In this document: positions 51,325 through 60,130 of the stretch, one piece after another
Layout of the letters: every line of letters begins with the position of its first letter
Position numbering within the stretch: position 1 is the stretch's first letter
Assembly (NCBI RefSeq): GCF_019599505.1
Contig: NZ_RKLT01000011.1
Span: 1 to 64,000, forward strand
Length of the DNA: 64,000 nt
From: Haloarcula nitratireducens
Lineage (GTDB): Archaea; Halobacteriota; Halobacteria; Halobacteriales; Haloarculaceae
Direction of reading: 5' to 3'
Made by a program: the position numbers and the translations under genes
The notes under the pieces: model-generated
Seen by the model: the letters and a program-made list of their open reading frames with translations, nothing else
Told to the model about the DNA's origin: nothing
Databases searched by the model: none

Positions 51325-53286
51325 TCAGATCGCAGTAACCCGATTTACGTCGTCGTCCAGCGCCTGTGCGTCTTCCGGCAGCAAGGCGACCACGAGATAC
51401 TCAGCGTAGTCTTCGAAATACTCGATGAGTTGGGCGATTCGGGACGAGTCAATCGCTTCCAGTGAATCCAACAGCATGAACGGGACTGTCTCGTAGAGGT
51501 CGTGGACGAGGTAGCCAGCTAACGCGAAAATGAGCCCCGTGACTTCGCGCTCACTCTCACTGAGATGCTCAACCGTGTCTTCGTAGGCTGCGCCATTCTC
51601 CGTCGTTCGAACGATATGGAGATCAAACACGGTTTTGTCGACTTTCTGTCGGCCCTCACGCACGGTCTGTTCGACGCGTTCGATCCAGATGCGGTCGAGA
51701 TTCTCGTAGTCCAGAATCTCGAGCATCGCGTCCATATGCTCGTTGAACTCCTCAACAGCGTCGGCTTCGATCTGATCGATCTTCGTCCGTTCGTCGGTCA
51801 GCTGTTCGAGTAACTCGTCGCGTTCGTCTCGGAGGTCGTCAGCACGGTCGAGCATGTCTTCTATTTCTTCGATTTCCTCGGAGACGTCTTCGAGATCAGA
51901 TTCGAGACTATCGATTTCGAATTCGAGTTGGTTGGCTTCCTTGTGGAGCGAGAGCACCTCCTCGAAGTCATCGGATTCGAGTTTGTCGACGTCGGCTTCG
52001 AGCGTTTCGACGTCGTCGGTTAGCTCTTCACGCTGGGATTTGAGCGAGTCGAGCTGCGTGTTGCGACTCTCAAGTTCATCCTCGATGTCCGCGAGCTTAC
52101 GCTCGATTTGCTCACGCTCGTTTTGCTGCTGTTTGGCCTCGCGCTGGGTCGCTTTGAGGTCTTCAAGCTCAGACTTGACATCGTTGAGTTCCTCTACCAA
52201 GTCCTGCCGGCGTTCTTGGAGTCGTTCGACAGTGTCTTCAATCTGGTCGCGTTCGACCGTCGAGCCACACGTCCAGCAGGTGACCGACTCATCACCATTA
52301 CCAAGTAGTTCGTCGGTCGGTGAGTCATTCGATTCGGACTGGTCAGTGTCGTCGAGTGTTTCGAGAACCTCGTAGTCTTCATCTTCCAGTCGCTCTTCGT
52401 TGTACTGGATAAGACTCTGGAGGTCAGAGATCTGGGAATTCAGCGTCTGGCGTTTCTCGCGGAGCTGTTCAATCTCAGCTTCAAGATGCTGGTGATCACC
52501 CATCGGTGTCTCGGGCAGTTCCTCGAGTTCGTCTTCGAGGTCACTCCGCTCTTGTTTGAGCGAGCTGATACTCTGGTTCTGCGTCTCGATTTGCCGACGC
52601 GTTGATTCGAGGTCCGAGCGTGTCGAGCGGAGTTCGTCGAGTTTCGCTTCAAGCTCTTCCTGATCCTCCCGACTCGACTCGATATCTTGATTACTTTCGT
52701 CTATCTCAGCTTCTTTATCCTCAAGTTCGTCCTTTTTCTCCTGTATTTGTTCTTGTATCTGGTTTCGTCGTTGTTCGAGTTCGGGGATGTCCGTTTTTCT
52801 GTCTTCGATATTGGCTAGTTCGTCATTGATATTATCTTTTTCTTCCTCTAATTCGCGAATCCTATTTTTAATGTCCTCGATATCGACGGGGCGCATAATG
52901 ATTTCGCGAAGGTCGTCACCACGGGCAACAGACTGGCGTGCTTCGTTGGTTTCCAGCAGGAATGCGAAGAGGTCGGCGACCTCGGGATCATCGAGGTAAC
53001 CGTCGCCATCGAACGCAACTGAACCGCCCGCTCGGGTGAGCGTCCGTTCGTAGGTCTCTCCCTGAAGGTTCAACTGAACACGCCCTTCTTCGGCGTCACC
53101 TTTGAGTGTTGCCTGATTGCTTCCCATCGCCGCCATGATCGACTGAAGGAACGACGTTCGGTTGGTTGCATTCTTGCCGGTCAGGACGGTTACGCCGGGT
53201 GGAATCGAAACCTGCGTACTGTCGATGCCACCGATGTTGTCGACTTCAAACTCCGCAGTTTCAGAGACGGATTCAGAGGTTGCCAT
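51325..53286 (-). CDS. Archaea-specific SMC-related protein
   Basis: A 653-residue SMC-like ATPase. Walker A is LTGKNATNRTSF (about residue 35), where the usual Lys is replaced by Arg; I recall the same form in relatives from this archaeal group. Long coiled coils cover about 135-540 with a hook-like CWTCGS (about 340). The C-terminal ATPase half has a signature (HLSESEREVTGLIFALAG) and Walker B VPFMLLDSLEAID with Ser in place of catalytic Glu. It probably acts in DNA organisation or repair of the replicon. It follows the histone-fold gene, and a TATA-like TTTTAATAG is at about 53306-53314. Confidence 0.86.
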   Translation of the reverse strand: MATSESVSETAEFEVDNIGGIDSTQVSIPPGVTVLTGKNATNRTSFLQSIMAAMGSNQATLKGDAEEGRVQLNLQGETYERTLTRAGGSVAFDGDGYLDDPEVADLFAFLLETNEARQSVARGDDLREIIMRPVDIEDIKNRIRELEEEKDNINDELANIEDRKTDIPELEQRRNQIQEQIQEKKDELEDKEAEIDESNQDIESSREDQEELEAKLDELRSTRSDLESTRRQIETQNQSISSLKQERSDLEDELEELPETPMGDHQHLEAEIEQLREKRQTLNSQISDLQSLIQYNEERLEDEDYEVLETLDDTDQSESNDSPTDELLGNGDESVTCWTCGSTVERDQIEDTVERLQERRQDLVEELNDVKSELEDLKATQREAKQQQNEREQIERKLADIEDELESRNTQLDSLKSQREELTDDVETLEADVDKLESDDFEEVLSLHKEANQLEFEIDSLESDLEDVSEEIEEIEDMLDRADDLRDERDELLEQLTDERTKIDQIEADAVEEFNEHMDAMLEILDYENLDRIWIERVEQTVREGRQKVDKTVFDLHIVRTTENGAAYEDTVEHLSESEREVTGLIFALAGYLVHDLYETVPFMLLDSLEAIDSSRIAQLIEYFEDYAEYLVVALLPEDAQALDDDVNRVTAI

Positions 53287-53485
53287 ACACCTATAAAATT
53301 GCTCCAGCTATTAAAATCCACTATCCGAGCATTAGTAGCCGTAGTTAGCGTGACTGTAGTGTGAGTGTCTATTCTGTCCCTCATAAAGAGTCTCTCCGCA
53401 GAGTCACGAGACAAGCTTAACGGACCAGGTCAGATATGACGTGTACTGGATCGCTGTAGTGATGTCATCAGACGACTAACAGGCC

Positions 53486-55771
53486 TCAGTCTCGAACAGA
53501 TTCTAAGATAAGCTGTTGCTCGACGCGCTTTACCTCTCGTTGTGCGTCGGCGACTGCGTCAACGTTGACGCTTATTGATGTGATACCAGTCTCGACAAGT
53601 TGCCGAATCATTCGGGGTTTCGAGGCTGCCTGTCCGCAGATACTTGTCGCCACATCATAGTCGCGACAGGTCTCAATGGTGCTGTGCAGTAAGTGCATTA
53701 CCGCTGGGTGGAGTTCGTCGTAGCGGTCGGCGACGGTCCCGTTGTTGCGGTCAACGGCCAGTGTATACTGTGTGAGGTCGTTCGTCCCGAAGGAGACGAA
53801 GTCTACGCCGGTCTCACACAACCCTTCGATACAGAGCGCGCTCGCGGGCGTTTCGACCATCACGCCCCAGTCGCGTTTCTCGGGGTCGATGCCAGCCTCT
53901 CGCATCAACGACTTCGCCCGCTCAACGTCCTCAGCGTCGTTAACCAGTGGGAGCATCAGCTCGACGCTGTCGTAGCCCATCTCGTAGAGTTTCCGGAACG
54001 CTTCAAGCTGGAGTCTGAATGTTTCGGGTTCAGCCAGCGATCGCCGGATGCCGCGATAGCCGAGCATCGGGTTATGTTCACTGGGTTCGTCCTCACCGCC
54101 CTCCAGTTGACGGAACTCGTCGGTCGGCGCATCAAGCGTGCGGATGCGTACTGGCCGAGGATAGAACTCTTCAGCGACGGTCCGCATCGAATCGGTGAGC
54201 GTGTTCACGAACGCCTCTTCACCGTGATCTTCGACATACTGTTGTGGAGTCTTGTTCGTCGAAAGCACCATGTGCTCCATCCGGAGCAAGCCCACGCCGT
54301 CCGCGCCCGTCACCGCGGCTCGTTCGGCTGCCTCGGGAATGGAGACATTCACTTTAATGTCAGTTGCCGTCATGGGCTTGCTGCCCTGTCGCCCCGCTCT
54401 CGGCTCCGATGCTGAATCAGCAGTCGTGTCGCTTTCGTCGGCAGGTGTGCGGTGGCCGTCGGCGACGACGCCCCGGTCTCCGTCGATAGAGACGACCTGG
54501 TCGTCGGTGAGCGTCTGTGTCGCAGTCTCCGAACCGATGACCGCGGGCACGCCTAGTTCCCGGGAGACGATGGCGGCGTGACTCGTCATCCCGCCTTCGT
54601 CGGTGACGAGCGCGCTTGCTCGCTTCATCGCCGGCACCATGTCTGGCGTGGTCATCTCCGTAACGATGATGTCGCCCTGATTGACCTTGTCGAGCTGGTC
54701 CAGCGTCCCGACGATGCGAACTGACCCAGTTGCAGTTCCTGGACTCGCACCGAGACCATCAACGAGAATACTGCTATTGTCCGAGTTCCCACTATCATCT
54801 CCGTTTTGCGGGGCGGCTCCATTGGTCTGCTCGTCGATCGTCGTGATAGGACGGGACTGCAGGAGGAAGACATCGCCATCGACAATGGCCCACTCGACAT
54901 CCTGCGGTTGGTCGTAGTGGTCCTCGACGAGTTCGCCCAGTCGGTGGAGACTAGCGAGTTCTTCATCATTGAGAACGCGCTCAGTTTGTTTCTCGTCAGG
55001 GACCGACTTCTCGATGGTCTCACCTGTTTCGTCGTCCTTGACATGCATGGTCTTCTTAGTGGCGACGGTCACTGTCTCGACGGATTCGGCCTCTCGGTCG
55101 TAGGTGTAGTTGTCCGGTGAGACCGCTCCAGAGACGACAGCTTCACCCAGCCCCCATGCGGCTTCGACCGTAATCTCTGGTTCGCCGGTCGAGGGGTGGC
55201 TCGTGAACATCACGCCCGATTTCTCAGCGTCGACCATGCGCTGGACGACAACAGCGATGTCAACAGCTTCGTGGTCAAACCCCTGTTCATCGCGGTAGTA
55301 GATCGCTCGCTGGGTGAACAACGACGCCCAGCAGCGCTTGACCCTCTCAAGGAGGTCCTCGCGAGAGACGTTGAGGAACGTCTCCTGTTGCCCAGCAAAG
55401 GAGGCATCGGGCAGGTCCTCCGCTGTGGCCGACGATCGCACTGCAACGAACGGGTCATTCTGGAAATCATTATACGCATCAAGAATGTCGGACTTGACAC
55501 TCTCTGGGAGGTCAGTGTCAAGGATTAGTTCTCGCGCTCGCTGTTCGGCAGTGGCAAGGGCTGCCGAATCTTCACCGTCGACGTCAGTAGCCTCAAATAG
55601 TTCTTCGGCGATACCGGCTTCTTCAATGAACGTACGATAAGTGTCTGCAGTAACGACGAACGCTGACGGAACTGGCAAGCCTGCGTCTCGAAGTTCACCG
55701 AGAGAGGCACCCTTCCCGCCAGCGGTGTCTACGTCACTTGTGCTGATTGCACTCAGCCAGGCTACGGGCAT
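53486..55771 (-). CDS. ppsA: Phosphoenolpyruvate synthase
   Basis: A 761-residue PEP synthase (pyruvate, water dikinase) that makes PEP from pyruvate and ATP in gluconeogenesis. The ATP-grasp part is residues 1-330 (GGKGASLGELRDAGLPVPSA, FVAVRSSATAEDLPDASFAG). The phosphohistidine domain has GGMTSHAAIVSRELGVPAVI (about 400). The PEP-binding barrel has the catalytic end VDFVSFGTNDLTQYTLAVDR and ATSICGQAAS with the active-site Cys. All key residues look intact. A TATA element (55795-55805, bottom strand) lies 24-34 bases ahead of the start. Its place near the sugar locus suggests carbon-flow adjustment (inference). Confidence 0.93.
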   Translation of the reverse strand: MPVAWLSAISTSDVDTAGGKGASLGELRDAGLPVPSAFVVTADTYRTFIEEAGIAEELFEATDVDGEDSAALATAEQRARELILDTDLPESVKSDILDAYNDFQNDPFVAVRSSATAEDLPDASFAGQQETFLNVSREDLLERVKRCWASLFTQRAIYYRDEQGFDHEAVDIAVVVQRMVDAEKSGVMFTSHPSTGEPEITVEAAWGLGEAVVSGAVSPDNYTYDREAESVETVTVATKKTMHVKDDETGETIEKSVPDEKQTERVLNDEELASLHRLGELVEDHYDQPQDVEWAIVDGDVFLLQSRPITTIDEQTNGAAPQNGDDSGNSDNSSILVDGLGASPGTATGSVRIVGTLDQLDKVNQGDIIVTEMTTPDMVPAMKRASALVTDEGGMTSHAAIVSRELGVPAVIGSETATQTLTDDQVVSIDGDRGVVADGHRTPADESDTTADSASEPRAGRQGSKPMTATDIKVNVSIPEAAERAAVTGADGVGLLRMEHMVLSTNKTPQQYVEDHGEEAFVNTLTDSMRTVAEEFYPRPVRIRTLDAPTDEFRQLEGGEDEPSEHNPMLGYRGIRRSLAEPETFRLQLEAFRKLYEMGYDSVELMLPLVNDAEDVERAKSLMREAGIDPEKRDWGVMVETPASALCIEGLCETGVDFVSFGTNDLTQYTLAVDRNNGTVADRYDELHPAVMHLLHSTIETCRDYDVATSICGQAASKPRMIRQLVETGITSISVNVDAVADAQREVKRVEQQLILESVRD

Positions 55772-55794
55772 GTATGCAACCGTTGTTCACACCG

Positions 55795-55805
55795 ATATAT
55801 ATAAT
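55795..55805 (-). promoter_or_regulatory. TATA element of ppsA
   Basis: The bottom strand reads ATTATATATAT, ending 24 bases upstream of the ATG at 55771. The distance fits a leaderless or nearly leaderless transcript. Confidence 0.6.
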
Positions 55806-55959
55806 CCGGGGACTACCATTTAATCAGCCACTGTAACAGATATAACGCTAAGAGCCGCCCTATACCTCGTTAGTTAGATATTGGTCATCACACCGGATAG
55901 CAACAGCTCCTACCCGTAATCGGCGGAAGTCTTAAGTATCTGTTTTCGGAAGCAGAAGT

Positions 55960-56418
55960 ATGGAACCAGCAGTAGAAACAGTAGTACTCGCAGTCGGGCC
56001 AAATGATCGAGAGCACGTTGATGCGCTTCTTGCCGAAGCCGTAGCCGTCGCCAAGCCTGCTAAAGCGTCAGTATATCTTCTGCATGTCTTTCCGCAGGAA
56101 GAATACGATGAGCTCTTGAATCAAATGGACATCGAGCCAACGAGCGGTAGTATGCAACCGGACGAACTCGCAGCACGCCACGATAGCATCAGGACTCCGG
56201 CTGACTATCTTGAGCAACACAATATCGAATACAGTATCAGGGGGGTCGTTGGCAAGCCAGATGAAGAGATTGTCCGTGTTGCTGACGAACTGGATGCCGA
56301 CAGAATAGTCATTGGCGGTGCAGGCCGCTCACCGGCCGGAAAGGCTGTGTTTGGCGATTATGCACAACAGGTACTCTTGAACGCATCTTGTCCGGTGACG
56401 TACGTGCAGCGCGCCTGA
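55960..56418 (+). CDS. Universal stress protein (UspA), divergent loop
   Basis: A 152-residue UspA-fold protein (VETVVLAVGPNDREHVDALL, ASVYLLHVFPQEEYDELLN, ADRIVIGGAGRSPAGKAVFG, ASCPVTYVQ). The nucleotide loop GRSPAGKAVFGDYAQQ departs from the usual G-x2-G...GS form, so ATP binding may be altered. It is divergent from ppsA and is followed by the long regulatory region of the sugar locus. A CTTAAGTA element at 55931-55938 lies ahead of its start. It is clearly less similar to the other two Usp proteins of the window than they are to each other. Confidence 0.86.
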   Translation: MEPAVETVVLAVGPNDREHVDALLAEAVAVAKPAKASVYLLHVFPQEEYDELLNQMDIEPTSGSMQPDELAARHDSIRTPADYLEQHNIEYSIRGVVGKPDEEIVRVADELDADRIVIGGAGRSPAGKAVFGDYAQQVLLNASCPVTYVQRA

Positions 56419-56520
56419 AACACTCTTCTCACCGTTCAAAGTTCGGAGTTGAATAGTCAGTTCAGATTCATCCTTGAATACCGAGAGAGTCGAAACTATC
56501 TGCCATAACTTCCGCAAATT

Positions 56521-56539
56521 TGTTCGTCTCTTGCGAACA
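56521..56539. promoter_or_regulatory. Palindromic operator-like site 1 (GTTCG-N7-CGAAC)
   Basis: TGTTCG-TCTCTTG-CGAACA, perfect 6-base arms. It is the first of three sites with the same core and the same 7-base spacer in the 515 bases upstream of the sugar-binding lipoprotein gene. Confidence 0.55.
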
Positions 56540-56733
56540 GTATTATAAGAAGAATTATCGTTAGAACTTGAAACAGTCAAGTATTCTCAGGGAGACTCAA
56601 TAGCTGGCGTAGCTGTCCAATGTATTGCCGAGGCCGACAAGAGCCAATTCTAGAAGTGGCATAACAGAAGTACCGGTGTTATAGAGTGAACTGAACAGAG
56701 TTCGACTCACGCGCTATGCGATTAACAGACAAT

Positions 56734-56752
56734 GGTTCGTTTCTAACGAACG
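56734..56752. promoter_or_regulatory. Palindromic operator-like site 2 (GTTCG-N7-CGAAC)
   Basis: Core GTTCG-TTTCTAA-CGAAC, with two extra internal pairs (GTTCGTT and AACGAAC around TCT). Same core and spacing as sites 1 and 3. Confidence 0.57.
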
Positions 56753-56817
56753 GCCTTCCAGACTGAACATCCGTTTCGGACTAAATCAACATCTCACGGG
56801 ATGGAGCGTGGAATTAC

Positions 56818-56836
56818 TGTTCGTATGTTGCGAACA
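56818..56836. promoter_or_regulatory. Palindromic operator-like site 3 (GTTCG-N7-CGAAC)
   Basis: TGTTCG-TATGTTG-CGAACA, perfect 6-base arms. It ends 65 bases before the TATA element of the downstream gene and is the site nearest to the promoter. Confidence 0.57.
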
Positions 56837-56900
56837 TCCCATAGTATAGAAGGACCTCTATCAAAGGTGAATCAGAATATGTAATATTTGCATGATAACT

Positions 56901-56907
56901 TTTATAT
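56901..56907 (+). promoter_or_regulatory. TATA element of the sugar-binding lipoprotein gene
   Basis: TTTATAT, ending 26 bases before ATG 56934, the spacing expected of a leaderless haloarchaeal transcript. This also supports ATG 56934 over the upstream in-frame ATG 56892. Confidence 0.6.
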
Positions 56908-56933
56908 ACGTGTTCCCGAAAGTGTTGAGACGC

Positions 56934-58181
56934 ATGACAGCAGACAGCAATCAAGATCGTGGAGATGGTGTTACTTCGATTGAGCTTGGCGTCTCACGAC
57001 GAAATTTAATGAAACAGCTCAGCGCGGTTGGGCTCGCAGGAGGCCTATCAGGTCTAGCTGGGTGTGGGGGGCTACGTTCAACTGAAAATACGGAAACACC
57101 TGGGGAACAAGATGATGGCGGAAATGGACAGAACGGGGGCGGGGGGTCGGATGAACTCCCGACTGCACTTCGAGTTCCACTCGTTGCGCCGCCCACAGCC
57201 GATTCGATGGATCTCTCCAATCCGAGCAATGAAGAGCGGGAGATGGTGTTCGTCACTCACGTTGTCGACGAGTTCATGACCGGCATCATCGTCGGGATGA
57301 ACGACGCGCTGAACAACGTCGGTTGGTCGGGGGAGTTCATTGGTCCGTCTAGTCACGACCCTGCACAACAGGTAGAGACACTAAATACAACTATTTCTCG
57401 TCTTCGAAACGGGAAAGACGCCATCGCGACGAGTATTCTAAACCGGACACAGTACACACAGCCGGTGAAGAACGCTATCAACAACAACATTCCCGTCGCC
57501 TCGTTCAACACCAGTGTGTACTCCGGCGAGTACAAGGAGATGATGGACAAGTTCGGCATCGTTATCCCATACGTCGGGCAGAAGTTCGTCGAGGCAGGTG
57601 TGGCAGTTGGTCAAACCGGATACGAACGAGCAAAAGAGAAAGTCGGAGATGATACACAAATTGTAGCCCTGCCCACGACCTCGGCACCCGATCATCCGGC
57701 TCTCTCTGCACGCGCAGAAGGTATCCGAATGGCACTAGAGGCTCAGGGCGACGTGGAAGTTCTCGACACGTTGAACGTCAGTGGCGACCAGGCACAAGCG
57801 ATCAACCGTGTCGACACAAAGCACAAATCCAATCCCGACATTAATCTCATTCTCGGAACTGCCCTGCAGGGAGCGATTGCCGGAGGGCGCCTCGTCGAGA
57901 ATCAGGGACTCAAAGACGAGATGACAGTTGGTGGATTCGACCTTCCTGAACCGACGCTCCAGGGAATCCGAAAAGGGACGATTGAGTTCACGGCTGGGCA
58001 GGACCCGTACAGTCAGGGGAACATGCCGGTCAACATGATGTGGAACTACATGGAACGTGGTATCCCAATGAAGGACTTCAACACCGGCATCTCGGTTATC
58101 GATCAGTCCAACATTGAGTTCGCGTCACGTCGCTCGGGTTCTTGGGGCGACCTGCAGAACTGGCAGAAGCAGAATTACTAA
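56934..58181 (+). CDS. Sugar ABC transporter substrate-binding lipoprotein
   Basis: A 415-residue lipoprotein. The signal has RR (SRRNLMKQLSAVGLAGGLSG) and a lipobox (LAGC), so it is exported by Tat and lipid-anchored, followed by a Gly/Asn-rich linker. The remainder is a periplasmic-binding-protein fold of the ribose/xylose/inositol class (FIGPSSHDPAQQVETLNTTI, IPVASFNTSVYSGEY, DINLILGTALQGAIAGGRLV, TVGGFDLPEPTLQGIRKGTI). It should bring a sugar or cyclitol to the permease at 58357. The start ATG 56934 matches a TATA element 26 bases upstream. Three palindromes of one type precede it. Confidence 0.9.
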   Translation: MTADSNQDRGDGVTSIELGVSRRNLMKQLSAVGLAGGLSGLAGCGGLRSTENTETPGEQDDGGNGQNGGGGSDELPTALRVPLVAPPTADSMDLSNPSNEEREMVFVTHVVDEFMTGIIVGMNDALNNVGWSGEFIGPSSHDPAQQVETLNTTISRLRNGKDAIATSILNRTQYTQPVKNAINNNIPVASFNTSVYSGEYKEMMDKFGIVIPYVGQKFVEAGVAVGQTGYERAKEKVGDDTQIVALPTTSAPDHPALSARAEGIRMALEAQGDVEVLDTLNVSGDQAQAINRVDTKHKSNPDINLILGTALQGAIAGGRLVENQGLKDEMTVGGFDLPEPTLQGIRKGTIEFTAGQDPYSQGNMPVNMMWNYMERGIPMKDFNTGISVIDQSNIEFASRRSGSWGDLQNWQKQNY

Positions 58182-58325
58182 TTTTCTATAGGGGCGTCCC
58201 AAGACGCTCCCAAGAAAGTCGTGATTTGAGCATTCGTGTCCCCTGGTTAAGCGTCGCGATAGTTCGTCGACACCATAAACAGTCTCGTTTCGGAAGTCCC
58301 GCTAATACTCGTCTCGATACCCATG

Positions 58326-58335
58326 TTTTATAATT
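58326..58335 (+). promoter_or_regulatory. TATA element of the permease gene
   Basis: TTTTATAATT, ending 21 bases before ATG 58357. It suggests the permease has its own promoter besides any read-through from the binding-protein gene 175 bases upstream. Confidence 0.52.
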
Positions 58336-58356
58336 GATGACGATGATGGGTTTGAT

Positions 58357-59982
58357 ATGGCAGAGGTAGACGCCTCGGTGTCAAGAGATAGTGGACTAGG
58401 CATCACATCAAGACTGTTGCAAAGCCGTGAGGTTGGTGCGATACTGGCAGTGCTCGTCCTATTCACGTTAGGGAGCTTTATCCGCGCCGACGTATTCCTG
58501 AGCGCAGATAACCTCGTTGGGATAATCAGAAATACGGCGATCACCGCCATCATCGGCTACGGGATGACGTTGCTGATGGTTTCCGGCGAGTTCGACCTCT
58601 CCGTTGGGTCGCTCATGGCCGTCTGCGCAGCACTCGTGGCGACGATGTACGGAAGCGGGTACCCCATCCTGTTTATCGTCCTACTCGTGCTGTTCTTCGC
58701 AGCGATCTACGGTCTGTTCCAAGGCCTCATGATTACCAAGTTAGGGCTGCCGTCGCTAATCGTCACAATCGGGACGCTAACGCTACTTCGGGGGGCAAAT
58801 CTGGTAATTCTCGGTGGGCAGACGGCGACCATTCCATCGGATAACTTCCCACGGTTGCTGTTCTACATTGGTGGCGTCTTAGACTTGGGGACTGATGCTT
58901 TTCTCGTCAGTCGATTTCCCCTTCAGATTGTCTGGACGCTGTTGTTCCTCGTTCTGGGATACTACATTCTCAATAAGACCGCATTCGGTTACCGGGCGAT
59001 GTTCACCGGCGGGAACAAAGAGAGTGCGAACCGGACGGGTATCAAGACCGACCACGTGAAGATTATCAACTTCATGTTGGTCGCACTGCTGGCGGCGTTC
59101 GCTGGAATGGGACAGCTCGCGTTCACGCAGGCCGTTTCACCGTCGACGGGCCAAGGCGTCGAACTCATCGTCATCGCGAGCGTCGTCATCGGCGGAACCA
59201 ACCTGTTCGGCGGAGAGGGGTCGATGCCCGGCACCTTCCTCGGTGCGCTCGTGTTTGCGCTGACGCAGAACATTCTCGTCCTTGCCGGACTCGGCGTGCA
59301 ACTCTTTCAGGTCTTTACTGGCATCTTCATCATCGCCGCCGTGCTGATCGAAGTCCTGAGCCGTGACCTCCGCCTCGAATACCTCACCGAGGAGTACCTC
59401 AGTCCTCTCAAATCTCTCTCGACGGAGACGGAGTCGTTCTTCGAGTACGTTCGCGGCGACGTTCAGGGAATAGACGAGCCGCTCATCTTCGCAGCCGTGG
59501 GCACCGTCATCTGGGCTGTCGCCACTCTCATTCTGATGACAGTGGTCGATACGATTCTCGGCTGGGAGTTCTCCTTTGTCATCGTGAGTCCAGGCGTCTC
59601 AGCCCTCGGAACGGTTCCACTCATTGCGTTCCTACTGACCGCGGGGCTTCTCTTGCTCACGGCGATCTTCCTCCACGCCTCTGTGAAGGCGCTTGGTACT
59701 CGTCGTGACTTCGATACGACGCTCCAAGGCGTCATATACAGTTTCGCACCAGCAGTGCTATTGTTCGTTCCAGTCTTATTGATTGGTTGGAGCTTCGTTA
59801 CCCCTCTTGTTCTCGGAAGCGTCGTGCTCATCGCTGCACCAATCCTGTACCTGCTCTATCAGTCTACGCGGGTACTACACGAATTTAGCAGTCGAAACGC
59901 GCTACTAGCCGTCGGAGCCACTATCGTTCTCTGGCTGGCGGTAGGCGTGTTTACCGCGACTCAAATCGGAATAGTGGGCTGA
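58357..59982 (+). CDS. Ribose/inositol-type ABC permease with extra Yip1-like domain
   Basis: A 541-residue membrane protein. Residues about 25-335 are a normal RbsC/XylH-type permease (AITAIIGYGMTLLMVSGEFD, LSVGSLMAVCAALVATMYGS, AFGYRAMFTGGNKESANRTG, FGGEGSMPGTFLGALVFALT). From about 375 to the end there are four to five more membrane segments (IFAAVGTVIWAVATLILMTV, SALGTVPLIAFLLTAGLLLL, FDTTLQGVIYSFAPAVLLFV, AVGATIVLWLAVGVFTATQI) resembling a Yip1-type domain. Usual permeases have about 320-350 residues, so the protein is a fusion. The role of the added part is unknown. It follows the binding-protein gene in the same orientation. Confidence 0.89.
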   Translation: MAEVDASVSRDSGLGITSRLLQSREVGAILAVLVLFTLGSFIRADVFLSADNLVGIIRNTAITAIIGYGMTLLMVSGEFDLSVGSLMAVCAALVATMYGSGYPILFIVLLVLFFAAIYGLFQGLMITKLGLPSLIVTIGTLTLLRGANLVILGGQTATIPSDNFPRLLFYIGGVLDLGTDAFLVSRFPLQIVWTLLFLVLGYYILNKTAFGYRAMFTGGNKESANRTGIKTDHVKIINFMLVALLAAFAGMGQLAFTQAVSPSTGQGVELIVIASVVIGGTNLFGGEGSMPGTFLGALVFALTQNILVLAGLGVQLFQVFTGIFIIAAVLIEVLSRDLRLEYLTEEYLSPLKSLSTETESFFEYVRGDVQGIDEPLIFAAVGTVIWAVATLILMTVVDTILGWEFSFVIVSPGVSALGTVPLIAFLLTAGLLLLTAIFLHASVKALGTRRDFDTTLQGVIYSFAPAVLLFVPVLLIGWSFVTPLVLGSVVLIAAPILYLLYQSTRVLHEFSSRNALLAVGATIVLWLAVGVFTATQIGIVG

Positions 59983-60099
59983 GGGAAAGCCGCTTTCTCG
60001 TTCTCACTCTCTAGTGGCAGACAGACACTCTTGTTAGCAATGGTTGCCGTTTTATTCACTCTCCACAGTAGTAGCCGCGTAGCTAATCTATACCCCTAA

Positions 60100-60106
60100 A
60101 TTTATA
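60100..60106 (+). promoter_or_regulatory. TATA element of the ATPase gene
   Basis: ATTTATA just before ATG 60107 is too close for that ATG but 25-31 bases upstream of ATG 60131, so it argues for the second start. Confidence 0.52.
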
Positions 60107-60130
60107 ATGGTGGATGGCAATCAATTGCAT

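Noticed and set aside
53693..54415. 240-codon frame opposite ppsA
   Set aside because: Antisense shadow of a conserved enzyme with no recognisable domain.
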